From Lutibacter sp. (GTDB taxonomy: Bacteria > Bacteroidota > Bacteroidia > Flavobacteriales > Flavobacteriaceae): a stretch of 6,821 bases of DNA. The notes below the pieces were generated by a model. It did not search any database. It saw only the letters and a list, made by a program, of their open reading frames with translations, and had not been told where the DNA came from. Positions within the stretch are counted from its first letter, which is position 1; every line of letters begins with the position of its first letter. This document shows, piece by piece, positions 1 through 6,212 of this stretch. The DNA lies in NCBI GenBank assembly GCA_021647265.1, contig JAKIVA010000088.1:1-6821 (forward strand), given 5' to 3'. A program made the position numbers and the translations under genes.

Positions 1-126
1 GGACAATGCCAATTAGAAACTGGGGCATAATTTTAAACCAGTTTTTAACTATATTTGAAAATAGGATTCAACTCTGAAAAATTGAACCCTATGATTTTAA
101 GTTTACACACTTTACGGGATAGTGTC
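1..126. mobile_element. putative insertion-sequence end (IS256-like terminus)
   Basis: No gene is visible here. Read on the minus strand from about 126, the sequence starts GACACTATCCCG, followed by GTGTGTAAAC and an A/T-rich stretch. It then has an imperfect hairpin at 62-90 (aggattcaa against ttgaaccct). From memory this layout resembles the ends of IS256-family elements, which carry a GTGTAAA-type motif just inside the tip. No transposase is in the window; it would lie to the left. The first 50 bases (aaactggggc, then aaaccagttt) also resemble the repeated terminal motifs of IS21-type elements, so the family is uncertain and two elements could be nested. No target-site duplication can be tested with only one end visible. 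Confidence 0.35.
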
Positions 127-671
127 TTTAAAAATAATCGTATTTTTATCGGACACTAATGTTTTATTTTGATAATTATACTTTTCATAATCAAAAGAAA
201 AAATAAACCCTTCTAAAAAATCATAATCAACAGTTACAAAAGGTTTGTTTGTTGTGAATTTTGAAGTTTGATTGCTAGAAGTATAATTTCCAATACCTTG
301 CTCAAAACCAATTTCTATCGTTGGAAATTCATCGTACAATGTTTTTGCTGAAAACTTATAACTATTATTAACACTCTTATTACTTACAATTAACCCATTT
401 ATATTTTGTAAAAAATTTGAAGTTGATAGTTTTGTATCTACATGATATTTTATGTTTTTTATTTTCTTATCAACTCCCAAATTAAAACTCCATCGTTCTT
501 CTGGATTATTAACCAGTATTGGTACTATATATTGGTTTACACCTTCAAATTGTATTTCGTTTTGAATACCCTTTGTTTTTTTGATATAATTGAAGCCCGA
601 AAAAAGCATTAAACCTCTATACAAACTAAACCTATTATAAAAAATACTTGCTGAATGAAACAATTCATTCT
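112..671 (-). pseudogene. fragment of TonB-type outer-membrane receptor (barrel segment only)
   Basis: Positions 161-671 align without gaps to 2934-3444 of the intact receptor. By eye there are 15 differences in 511 bp (about 97% identity). Only five change an amino acid, mostly conservatively (V/I, F/Y, S/N, K/N). This matches roughly residues 651-821 of the 889-residue protein: barrel strands without signal peptide, regulatory domain, plug or C-terminal end. At the left end the frame leaves homology at 161 and reads about 16 unrelated codons to a stop at 112-114. At the right end homology stops at 671 and an in-frame TAG (670-672) sits directly upstream. The only start-like codon is a TTG that is an ordinary Leu codon in the intact copy. 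It is therefore a dead remnant of a paralogue. The mainly silent differences suggest the source gene diverged under selection before it was cut. Confidence 0.92.
120..158. repeat. extended inverted repeat between putative IS tip and receptor fragment
   Basis: Outer arms tagtgtc (120-126) and gacacta (152-158) match perfectly. An inner 8-bp perfect stem, taaaaata (129-136) and tattttta (141-148), closes on the 4-nt loop atcg. Only 2 and 3 unpaired bases separate the two stems. It starts within the putative IS tip and stops two bases before homology to the intact receptor begins (161). It could be an element end or a terminator-like hairpin; the sequence does not decide. Confidence 0.45.
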
Positions 672-684
672 AATGGCTACCAAC
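668..684. repeat. 17-bp direct repeat, left copy, at edge of lipoprotein cassette
   Basis: The sequence ttctaatggctaccaac matches ttcttatggctaccaac at 2142-2158 in 16 of 17 positions and in the same orientation. It begins in the last four bases of receptor homology. The last nine bases (676-684) can pair with gttgtagc at 729-736, leaving one extrahelical C and a 44-nt loop, which is loosely reminiscent of a folded recombination site. The boxes do not fit the integron attC consensus. The rest of 672-813 is A/T-rich and shows nothing else recognisable. Confidence 0.5.
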
Positions 685-813
685 GGGCTTTTATAAGATT
701 TGTACGACTGTAAAATTATAGATTTTAGGTTGTAGCAAATCGATTGTTGAATGTTTTCCAGTTCGCTATTTTATTAAAATTTAAGCATAAATTTTATGAG
801 TTGTTAATAGACG

Positions 814-1491
814 TTACTTCCAAAGAATTGATTTAAAAGAGACATTATAATAACCATCGTTTTCTTTTTTAAATTTAAGTTTTATTTTTTTATTTTTTTT
901 AAGTTTCCAAATATTTAAAAAGTCACAATTTATTCGGATAATTTTATAGTGATTATGATCAAATGTATTATTCAACAAATTAAATTCATTTTGTATTGAT
1001 TTTTTTTTGCTCATATATGAACTCCAATAATAAATCACATAATACTCAAAATCATCTGAACCAAATGTTTTAATTTGTTCTTGAGTGTCTAAATTAATTA
1101 GATCTTTAACATCCTTAAATATCTTATTGGAATTGATCTGTAAAGAATTTAAATTTTCAGTGATGATTTTAATTTCATCATTAATACAAGTTGTATTTTT
1201 AAAGGATATTTTCTCCCCATTTTTATTGTAGATGTTCAAACTGCCATTAAATGATAAGCTTAAAATTTTATTGAAAAAAATCGAATCCTTAATACCTTCT
1301 TTGTAATAATAATCATTTATATTATCATCAAATATTTGATTTCTAATATTTTTTAATTCCTCTACTGTAATAACTTTAGGGTTTTTAAATCCAATAATTA
1401 TTTTAGATATACTAATACAAGACGTCAAGAATATAAAAATAAAGGCAAAGAAAAATACTCCACCTTTATTTTTAATAAAATTATAATTCAT
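814..1491 (-). CDS. lipoprotein of unknown function with a thioredoxin-like segment lacking CxxC
   Basis: The product has 225 residues. A lysine-containing N-terminus and hydrophobic stretch (about 11-22) lead to a lipobox LTSC with Cys25, so export and lipid anchoring are expected. I do not recognise the family. Residues 148-191 read like a thioredoxin beta-alpha-beta unit: a YYVIYYW strand, then SSYM where an active thioredoxin has CxxC after the Trp, then a helix, then KIIRINCDF resembling the next strand ending in Asp. If so, it is redox-inactive. The C-terminus (195-225) is very Lys-rich. Cys102 and Cys189 are the only other cysteines. The ATG at 1491 lies inside the upstream lipoprotein gene (11-nt overlap), which supports translational coupling and this start. 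No Shine-Dalgarno is seen, as usual in Bacteroidota. Function is unknown; the fold assignment is a weak inference. Confidence 0.75.
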   Translation of the reverse strand: MNYNFIKNKGGVFFFAFIFIFLTSCISISKIIIGFKNPKVITVEELKNIRNQIFDDNINDYYYKEGIKDSIFFNKILSLSFNGSLNIYNKNGEKISFKNTTCINDEIKIITENLNSLQINSNKIFKDVKDLINLDTQEQIKTFGSDDFEYYVIYYWSSYMSKKKSIQNEFNLLNNTFDHNHYKIIRINCDFLNIWKLKKNKKIKLKFKKENDGYYNVSFKSILWK

Positions 1492-1978
1492 TCCAATTTA
1501 TTTGATTGAATTGATATATAACATATCCATTTTTATAATCATAGCTTACTTTAGCACTAAATGTTTTTTCATCTTCTAAATCAATATCAGTGGTTTTTAA
1601 TTGAGGTAAATCATTTCCGCATCTGAAACCAATTCCTCTTTTACAACCTGACTTTCTTGTAGCAATTCTAAATTTTACAGCAGGTGCTACTGTAATATTT
1701 TCATTTTCATTTGTAAAAATGACAGGCACTTTTAATTGCTCATTTGTGGTGTCAAGAATACTTTCTCTTGAAAAATCATTAGTTATTTTTATTTGAGTTT
1801 TTGATTTCGAAAAATCATTAGTTATTTGAGTTTTTGATTTTGAGTTATCAAAGATTGGAATTTCTTCATTACTAATAATTATTTTAGAATTTTCAGATAA
1901 ATTAATAGACTCTTCATTGCAAGAGCTAAAAGTCGTTAAAGTTAATAGCAGAATTAATGCTAATGATAATTTTTTCAT
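1481..1978 (-). CDS. small lipoprotein of unknown function with a GCKRGIGFRCG motif
   Basis: The product has 165 residues. Residues 1-19 form a typical lipoprotein signal (MKK, then a Leu/Thr-rich core) ending in lipobox FSSC with Cys20. An Asn lies at mature position 2. The region 24-75 is polar, probably disordered, and contains a duplicated stretch (SKSKTQITNDF then SKSKTQIKITNDF). The C-terminal half looks folded, with strand-like segments VPVIFTN and FSAKVSYDY, a final aromatic GYVIYQF, and one conserved-looking motif GCKRGIGFRCG (111-121) that places Cys112 and Cys120 eight residues apart, possibly a disulphide or metal site. I do not recognise the family. It is the first gene of a two-gene unit with the overlapping lipoprotein downstream, which suggests the two products act together at the envelope. 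The ATG at 1978 is followed directly by a proper signal peptide, so the start is secure. Confidence 0.8.
   Translation of the reverse strand: MKKLSLALILLLTLTTFSSCNEESINLSENSKIIISNEEIPIFDNSKSKTQITNDFSKSKTQIKITNDFSRESILDTTNEQLKVPVIFTNENENITVAPAVKFRIATRKSGCKRGIGFRCGNDLPQLKTTDIDLEDEKTFSAKVSYDYKNGYVIYQFNQINWNEL
1770..1841. repeat. imperfect tandem repeat inside lipoprotein gene
   Basis: Two adjacent units occur at 1770-1808 (39 bp) and 1809-1841 (33 bp). Both begin gaaaaatcattagttattt and end gagtttttgattt. The longer unit has an extra 6 bp (two codons), so the reading frame is kept. It encodes the SKSKTQI-type duplication in the polar linker after the lipid anchor, and likely arose by slippage. 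Confidence 0.85.
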
Positions 1979-2020
1979 AATTTTTAATATTTTATTTTGC
2001 TTACTTTCAGCTAAGTTTAA

Positions 2021-2114
2021 AGTCGCTGTTTCAGCAATTCCGACTGTTTTAGATATCCAATTTTCACTTTTGAAAAAGAGTAATTTCCTTTTTTTCTAAT
2101 TCCGTAAGTCGGAA
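2021..2114. promoter_or_regulatory. hairpin-rich leader upstream of the lipoprotein pair
   Basis: Several short inverted repeats crowd the region 5' of the lipoprotein start (1978, minus strand). These are gctg/cagc at 2025-2035 enclosed by agtc/gact at 2021-2045, ttccg/cggaa at 2100-2114, and an 8-bp pair ttccgact (2038-2045) with agtcggaa (2107-2114). The last is mutually exclusive with the other two, so alternative folds are possible. No clear TAnnTTTG promoter element was found. A regulatory role is only a suggestion. Confidence 0.3.
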
Positions 2115-2141
2115 GGTCTTGAATTTACTCTGTCTACTCGG

Positions 2142-2158
2142 TTCTTATGGCTACCAAC
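2142..2158. repeat. 17-bp direct repeat, right copy, at edge of lipoprotein cassette
   Basis: The sequence ttcttatggctaccaac differs at one base from 668-684. The two copies are 1474 bp apart, in the same orientation, and enclose exactly the two-lipoprotein unit with its leader. The shared core atggctaccaac is richer in G and C than its surroundings, which makes a chance match less likely. Confidence 0.5.
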
Positions 2159-2226
2159 ATTTGATTAAACAACCATATAGCATGTGTTTACAACTATTTA
2201 TTGTCTTTTTATTTTGTTAAAACTGC

Positions 2227-2256
2227 GAGGTGTATTACTTTTGTAATACTATCCTC
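2227..2256. repeat. hairpin in repeat copy A
   Basis: A perfect 7-bp stem gtattac/gtaatac with a tttt loop (2232-2249) is extended by gagg/cctc across a small internal loop. The counterpart in copy B is 6497-6526. Confidence 0.6.
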
Positions 2257-2373
2257 TGTTTGTTGTATTAGCTATGTCATAGTTAGTGGTTTTAGGTTAA
2301 ACATTTTATTAGCGTATTGTGTTCTTAAAATTTTACAAACAGAGGATTTTTATTTTTGAACAATGAAGATGAG

Positions 2374-2393
2374 ATTCCTGTTTGCACAGGAAT
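2374..2393. repeat. REP-like hairpin in repeat copy A
   Basis: Perfect 8-bp stem attcctgt/acaggaat around the loop ttgc, followed by gac. It resembles the widespread intergenic palindromes of the 'ATTCCTGC...GCAGGAATGAC' kind. It is identical in copy B (6644-6663). Confidence 0.7.
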
Positions 2394-2448
2394 GACAGTA
2401 TAAAAGTTTTTTTTAGAGTTTTTAAAATATTAAATAATTGTGAATTAT

Positions 2449-2468
2449 CGTTTCGACTCCGCTCAGCA
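2449..2468. repeat. common Bacteroidota intergenic repeat motif, copy A
   Basis: This is cgtttcgactccgctcagca, the complement of the 'GAGCGGAGTCGAAA' sequence found scattered between genes in many Bacteroidota. When translated it gives the tell-tale AERSRND peptide of spurious ORFs. It is followed by the palindrome caagcttg. Confidence 0.65.
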
Positions 2469-2576
2469 AGCTTGCAGAAGTAATATTTAATAGTATTTAA
2501 AGGGAAATTTATAGCAATTACTTTTTTCATTTTTGCAATTTATTAATTGTAGCATTTTCTTTTTCGGTTTCAATAT

Positions 2577-2590
2577 AAAAAAAAAAAAAA
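2577..2590. repeat. A14 homopolymer tract
   Basis: Fourteen A in a row (T14 on the coding strand), about 140 bp beyond the receptor stop codon. The stem preceding it on the minus strand is weak (gcaa/ttgc). It could aid termination of the receptor transcript but is not a clear terminator. It is prone to length variation and sequencing error. Confidence 0.6.
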
Positions 2591-2654
2591 GACTTGGCAA
2601 AATTTTATTGCTATTTTATGCTGTATTTCAAAAGTTTATGGTTTTTGCATACTA

Positions 2655-2675
2655 AAGTAGGGAGAAAGCCTACTT
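2655..2675 (-). terminator. hairpin after receptor gene, weak terminator candidate
   Basis: A perfect 7-bp stem aagtagg/cctactt with a 7-nt loop starts about 50 bp after the receptor stop codon. No T tract follows on the minus strand, so intrinsic termination is doubtful. It may instead protect the mRNA 3' end. Confidence 0.3.
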
Positions 2676-2725
2676 GTAAAACAAATTTATGGTTTTTTGT
2701 TTATTCCTTGCTTTGGTTAAAGTTT

Positions 2726-5395
2726 TTACAAATTATAACCAACTGAAATCATAACAATTCTTGGCAAAATATACGTTTTAGAATCGGAGATTATATAAGA
2801 AGAAAAGCTATTTTGCTGTTTAAATTGTACATTAAATAAATTCTGAGCATTTATTTTAAAACTCCAAGCACTATCTTCTTTTTTATAAGATAGCGTTGTA
2901 TTTGCTATTTGATAGGTGTTTTTTTGATTGAAAGTTTTATTTTGATAATTATAATTTTCATAATCAAAAGAAAAAATAAACCCTTCTAAAAAATCATAAT
3001 CAACAGTTACAAAAGGTTTGTTTGTTGTGAATTTTGAAGTTTGATTACTAGAAGTATAATTTCCAATACCTTGCTCAAAACCAATTTCTATTGTTGGAAA
3101 TTCATCGTACAATGTTTTTGCTGAAAACTTATAACTATTATTAACACTCTTATTATTTACAATTAACCCATTTATATTTTGTAAGTAATTAGAAGTTGAC
3201 AGTTTTGTATCTACATGATATTTTATATTTTTTATTTTCTTGTCAATTCCTAAATTAAAACTCCATCGTTCTTCTGGATTATTAACCAGTATTGGTACAA
3301 TATATTGGTTTACACCTTCAAATTGTATTTCGTTTTGAATACCCTTTGTTTTTTTGATATAATTGAAGCCCGAAAAAAGCATTAAACCTCTATACAAACT
3401 AAACCTATTGTAAAAAATACTTGCTGAATGATACAATTCATTCTCTAGTTCTTCATTTCCTTTGAAAACGGAATTATAGGATTGTAAATAAAAACGGTTT
3501 GCTAATTTTGAAGCATCTGAAAAGGAGCTTTTAAGTTGGTACTTCACTTTTATTTTTTTTGAATTACTAAATTTAATAGTTGCTAAAAAATTGGGAAGTA
3601 ACAATACTTTATCTTTAATAACTTTAGTTGTTTGATTTAACTCCCAATTGTACTTATGTAAAAAAGCACCTTGTTTAAAGGTAAAAATACCAGTTTTAAA
3701 CTTATAATGTATCCCTAAAAATAAATCGTTTAACGTATAATCTAAGTTATTTCCAAAACCTGCTGAAGAAAAATTATTTTTATCTCCATTTTCTAATTGT
3801 TGACTGTCGTTTGTATAAAACTGCTCACTAATAAATGTATTTCCTATTGTTGTGTAAATATGGTTAGCGTTATTTAACACCCAATAATGCTTAAAAATAG
3901 TATTTATGCTTGTGTTTTTAGTTTCTTTAACTTGATTTATCACATAATTTTCGGATTGTTCAACTGGAATTAGCCCTTGTAAAATTGACTGGTTTGTTTG
4001 CCAATATGTTGTTGGATTGTTTTTATCAAAAGTAATATCTGCAGCAACAGAAAATGTATGTTTTTTTGATAGTTTTTTATGCCACTCTATATTTTGATTT
4101 ATATTATAGGCAATCGCATCTTTTGTAGTTTGAATATTTATATTTTCTGTATTTATAACTGATAAAATAGTACTACTTCCTAAATTACTTGTTTTTTTAA
4201 TTTGGGTTTTTATATACCATTGCTCTTTGTTATTTGGAGCATATTCAATATTAAATTTACCAATACCTAAAATACTGCGTGTACTGTTACGGTCTTCTTT
4301 ATCTTCAAAAAAACTAAACGAATCTGTTATATATTCCTTATTTGTTGTTGTAAAGGTATTGGTGTTTGTATGTGAAAAAATAGCATATCCTGATATATCA
4401 AGCTTTGTATTTACTGTTTTTGAAATATTTAATGCGCCAAATTTATTGCTACTGGCTACTACATCTTGTGTCTCCATAAACTGTAAAAAGCCACTGCTAG
4501 AAACTTTATAAATAGAGCCATCTCCTTTTAAAATAGCACTTAGTCCACCTTGAAAACTCATATAATCTTTAAATGTAAAGGTTTTTTCGCCCGTATTGTT
4601 TAAATTACCTATAAAATTTACGTTTGTTTTAGGGCTGTAATAAAACAAGTTACTATGCGTTCTATAATAGTCTTTAGTTCCTTTACCAGCTTCAATATCT
4701 CCAAAAACAAATTGTTTCCTATCTTCTTTTAACAATATATTCATTGCCATTTCATCGGTATCTGATACATTTTTTAAAAAAGCTATTTCACTATAATTAT
4801 CTAGTACTTGTATTTTATCTATGGCATTGGCTGGAATGTTTTCAACTGCTAATTTAGAACCACCACCAAAAAACTTTTTACCATCTACCAGCATGGTGGT
4901 TATTTTTTTACCTTGTACTGTTACCGTTCCATTTTTATCTACCTCAACACCCGGTAATTTTTTAAGTACCTGCTTTAATTTACGTTCTTCACCTGTTACA
5001 AATTTATTGGTATTATAGGTTATGGTATCTTCTTTAACCGTTACAGGAATTTCAATAATTACTTCTTTTAATTGGTTTGGGGCTTCTTTTAAAACAATGT
5101 TTCTTTGTGAATTTTCTGTTGCTATAAACTTAAAATTGGCTGTTTTATAACCCATATAACTTATTGAGATAGTATAAGTATTATTTTTTGTAAGCTCTAA
5201 TTTATACCTACCATCATCATCTGTAAAAGAAAATTGTGAGTTTTTAGAAACATCGGTAGGTTTAGCAATTACATTGGCGTAGGTTAACGTATTTTGTAAA
5301 CTATCTTTTACCACTCCTTTTATGGTTATGGTTTGTGAAAACGATAACGTACTTAAAATAACGAAAATAATAAAAGCAATTTTTTTCTTTGTCAT
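2726..5395 (-). CDS. TonB-type outer-membrane receptor with carboxypeptidase-regulatory-like domain
   Basis: The product has 889 residues. A Sec signal peptide (1-20) ends FSQ. Residues 23-105 form a carboxypeptidase-regulatory-like beta sandwich (IKGVVKDS, DDDGRYKLEL, ISYMGYKT). Residues 121-225 form a plug domain with the landmarks LKKLPGVEVDKNGTVTVQGK, VDGKKFFGGG and AIDKIQVLDNYSE. The rest (about 230-889) is an outer-membrane beta-barrel of the type assigned to OMP_b-brl_3. Such proteins are thought to move or secrete substrates across the outer membrane with TonB energy, but no substrate can be read from the sequence. There is no SusD partner, so polysaccharide uptake is not suggested. 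It starts 28 bp after the GLPGLI stop codon and is probably co-transcribed with it. The ATG directly precedes a good signal peptide. Residues about 651-821 are duplicated in the fragment at 161-671. No frameshift is seen. Confidence 0.93.
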   Translation of the reverse strand: MTKKKIAFIIFVILSTLSFSQTITIKGVVKDSLQNTLTYANVIAKPTDVSKNSQFSFTDDDGRYKLELTKNNTYTISISYMGYKTANFKFIATENSQRNIVLKEAPNQLKEVIIEIPVTVKEDTITYNTNKFVTGEERKLKQVLKKLPGVEVDKNGTVTVQGKKITTMLVDGKKFFGGGSKLAVENIPANAIDKIQVLDNYSEIAFLKNVSDTDEMAMNILLKEDRKQFVFGDIEAGKGTKDYYRTHSNLFYYSPKTNVNFIGNLNNTGEKTFTFKDYMSFQGGLSAILKGDGSIYKVSSSGFLQFMETQDVVASSNKFGALNISKTVNTKLDISGYAIFSHTNTNTFTTTNKEYITDSFSFFEDKEDRNSTRSILGIGKFNIEYAPNNKEQWYIKTQIKKTSNLGSSTILSVINTENINIQTTKDAIAYNINQNIEWHKKLSKKHTFSVAADITFDKNNPTTYWQTNQSILQGLIPVEQSENYVINQVKETKNTSINTIFKHYWVLNNANHIYTTIGNTFISEQFYTNDSQQLENGDKNNFSSAGFGNNLDYTLNDLFLGIHYKFKTGIFTFKQGAFLHKYNWELNQTTKVIKDKVLLLPNFLATIKFSNSKKIKVKYQLKSSFSDASKLANRFYLQSYNSVFKGNEELENELYHSASIFYNRFSLYRGLMLFSGFNYIKKTKGIQNEIQFEGVNQYIVPILVNNPEERWSFNLGIDKKIKNIKYHVDTKLSTSNYLQNINGLIVNNKSVNNSYKFSAKTLYDEFPTIEIGFEQGIGNYTSSNQTSKFTTNKPFVTVDYDFLEGFIFSFDYENYNYQNKTFNQKNTYQIANTTLSYKKEDSAWSFKINAQNLFNVQFKQQNSFSSYIISDSKTYILPRIVMISVGYNL
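2934..3444. repeat. receptor segment duplicated at 161-671
   Basis: This internal part of the receptor gene aligns without gaps to the fragment at 161-671, in the same orientation and 2773 bp away. With 15 mismatches over 511 bp it is similar enough to serve as a substrate for homologous recombination. A crossover would delete the lipoprotein pair and repeat copy A; a gene-conversion event would change about five barrel residues. Confidence 0.9.
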
Positions 5396-5423
5396 AAAAT
5401 GTAAAATATTTATTTGCCAATAC

Positions 5424-6146
5424 TTAATTACTCATTTTTTTTGCATTACCTCTAATTCTATTAACCATTTTATTATACTCATTTATAGTTATTATTTTGC
5501 CTTTATAAGGTTTTTCAATTTTTATTGTTTTTTTTTGATACTTAATCTCTACCAGTCTAAGTATTGACCCTTTATTTCTAATTTCAACTATTAGCCCTGG
5601 TAAACCACCTTGACCAAGTGGCCCAAAAGGTGCCGATATGTCTGGAGTAAACCAAACATCTTCAATACTACTGCAAGATTTACATTTTTTGGTTGCTCTA
5701 AAACACACGTAATTTCCTATTTTCTTTGAATCACCATGTATTTGCCAATCATTCATAAGAGAATCTTTTATAATAAATAATTCACCCATAACCTCCTTTT
5801 GGTGTAGCATTTTCTTCTCTTCTCTATTTTGATAATAAAGTCCCTTACCAATTAACGATTTGGCTATGTTATACAAAAAATTACTCTTGAGGCTCTCATT
5901 AATCATACTTTCGTCAATTCGAAAACTACTTTCTATTTTATTAAATTTCAGTATATAGTCAAAATCTTGAGCTATATCAAAAGCCTCAAGAAGCATTTTT
6001 TTTGTGTTTTTAGTTACTTCATCATCTGCTTTTGTAATTTCATAATTTTTAGTAATTGGTAATAATTGGTATTTACATACTGTATTTACCTGAGAGTGCA
6101 TAGAGCTTGTAAGCAGGCTTAGTAGTATTAATAATTTTGTTTTCAT
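5424..6146 (-). CDS. GLPGLI family protein
   Basis: The product has 240 residues with a Sec signal peptide (about 1-19, ending MHSQ), so it is periplasmic or envelope-associated. The family hallmark is intact: VWFTPDISAPFGPLGQG (164-180) runs into GLPGLIVEI (181-189). Upstream, GNYVCFRATKKC (144-155) plus Cys158 give a cysteine cluster where many members have a G..C..A. pattern. Length is usual for the family (TIGR01200). Its biochemical role is unknown. Members often sit next to large carboxypeptidase-regulatory/TonB-type barrel proteins, as here, where the receptor follows after 28 bp. Only 25 bp separate the start codon from the upstream palindrome at 6172-6199. There is little room for a private promoter, so expression probably depends on readthrough from the peptide gene. 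The start codon is flanked by a pentanucleotide repeat and has no Shine-Dalgarno. Confidence 0.93.
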   Translation of the reverse strand: MKTKLLILLSLLTSSMHSQVNTVCKYQLLPITKNYEITKADDEVTKNTKKMLLEAFDIAQDFDYILKFNKIESSFRIDESMINESLKSNFLYNIAKSLIGKGLYYQNREEKKMLHQKEVMGELFIIKDSLMNDWQIHGDSKKIGNYVCFRATKKCKSCSSIEDVWFTPDISAPFGPLGQGGLPGLIVEIRNKGSILRLVEIKYQKKTIKIEKPYKGKIITINEYNKMVNRIRGNAKKMSN

Positions 6147-6166
6147 TTGATTTGATTTGATTTGAT
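6145..6166. repeat. (ATTTG)4 microsatellite touching the GLPGLI start codon
   Basis: Four full copies of atttg plus two bases occur at 6145-6166. On the coding strand this reads ATCAA repeated into ATG. It fills nearly all the space between the upstream terminator and the start codon, where ribosome-binding signals act. Gain or loss of units would change that spacing by 5 nt without touching the reading frame. Confidence 0.85.
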
Positions 6167-6199
6167 AAAAAGTAAAGCCTAATTTAAATTAGGCTTTAC
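6167..6199 (-). terminator. intrinsic terminator after the small peptide gene
   Basis: A perfect 28-bp palindrome (6172-6199, arms gtaaagcctaattt and its complement) begins 13 bp after the peptide stop codon. On the minus strand five T follow it (6167-6171). Allowing a 4-nt loop, the stem is 12 bp. This is a standard rho-independent terminator for the peptide gene. Because the GLPGLI gene starts so soon after, it may act as a partial terminator that sets the ratio of peptide to receptor mRNA. Confidence 0.85.
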
Positions 6200-6212
6200 A
6201 ATAAACTTAAAT

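Larger units (their letters stand above)
2205..2552. repeat. long direct repeat, copy A (348 bp)
   Basis: This stretch aligns to 6475-6821 with 10 substitutions and one single-base indel in a T run (about 97% identity), in the same orientation. It fills most of the gene-free stretch between the lipoprotein leader and the receptor 3' end. It contains three notable parts: a hairpin at 2227-2256, the 8-bp-stem hairpin at 2374-2393, and the Bacteroidota-type intergenic sequence at 2449-2468. A near-palindrome ctatgtcatag (2272-2282) is kept in both copies. It has no clear terminal inverted repeats. An open frame on the minus strand (2333-2530) is not considered a gene because its frame breaks between copies. 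Confidence 0.93.

Noticed and set aside
112..663. Functional small protein starting at TTG 663
   Set aside because: The TTG is an internal Leu codon of the receptor. The product would be a barrel slice without signal peptide, preceded by an in-frame stop at the breakpoint.
676..736. Integron attC site
   Set aside because: A bulged stem gctaccaac/gttgtagc is present, but the boxes do not fit RYYYAAC and GTTRRRY, no inner L boxes are evident, and no integrase is in the window.
2333..2530. 65-aa minus-strand open frame in repeat copy A
   Set aside because: It is created by the intergenic repeat. The peptide contains AERSRND, a known translation artefact of the GAGCGGAGTCGAAA repeat, and its frame differs from copy B after a one-base indel.
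2682..2689. TAnnTTTG promoter element on the minus strand after the receptor gene
   Set aside because: The octamer TAAATTTG fits, but no TTG-type upstream element lies at the expected spacing and no gene follows within a sensible distance; likely chance in A/T-rich DNA.
4227..4511. 94-aa plus-strand open frame opposite the receptor gene
   Set aside because: It lies wholly within the receptor coding sequence on the other strand, with no domain; the shorter frames at 4821-5018 and 1917-2099 are likewise antisense shadows.
5322..5567. 81-aa plus-strand open frame across the GLPGLI-receptor junction
   Set aside because: Antisense to two well-supported genes. Its hydrophobic look comes from reverse-reading Lys/Asn/Ile-rich codons. 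The frame at 6286-6468 opposite the peptide gene is rejected for the same reason.
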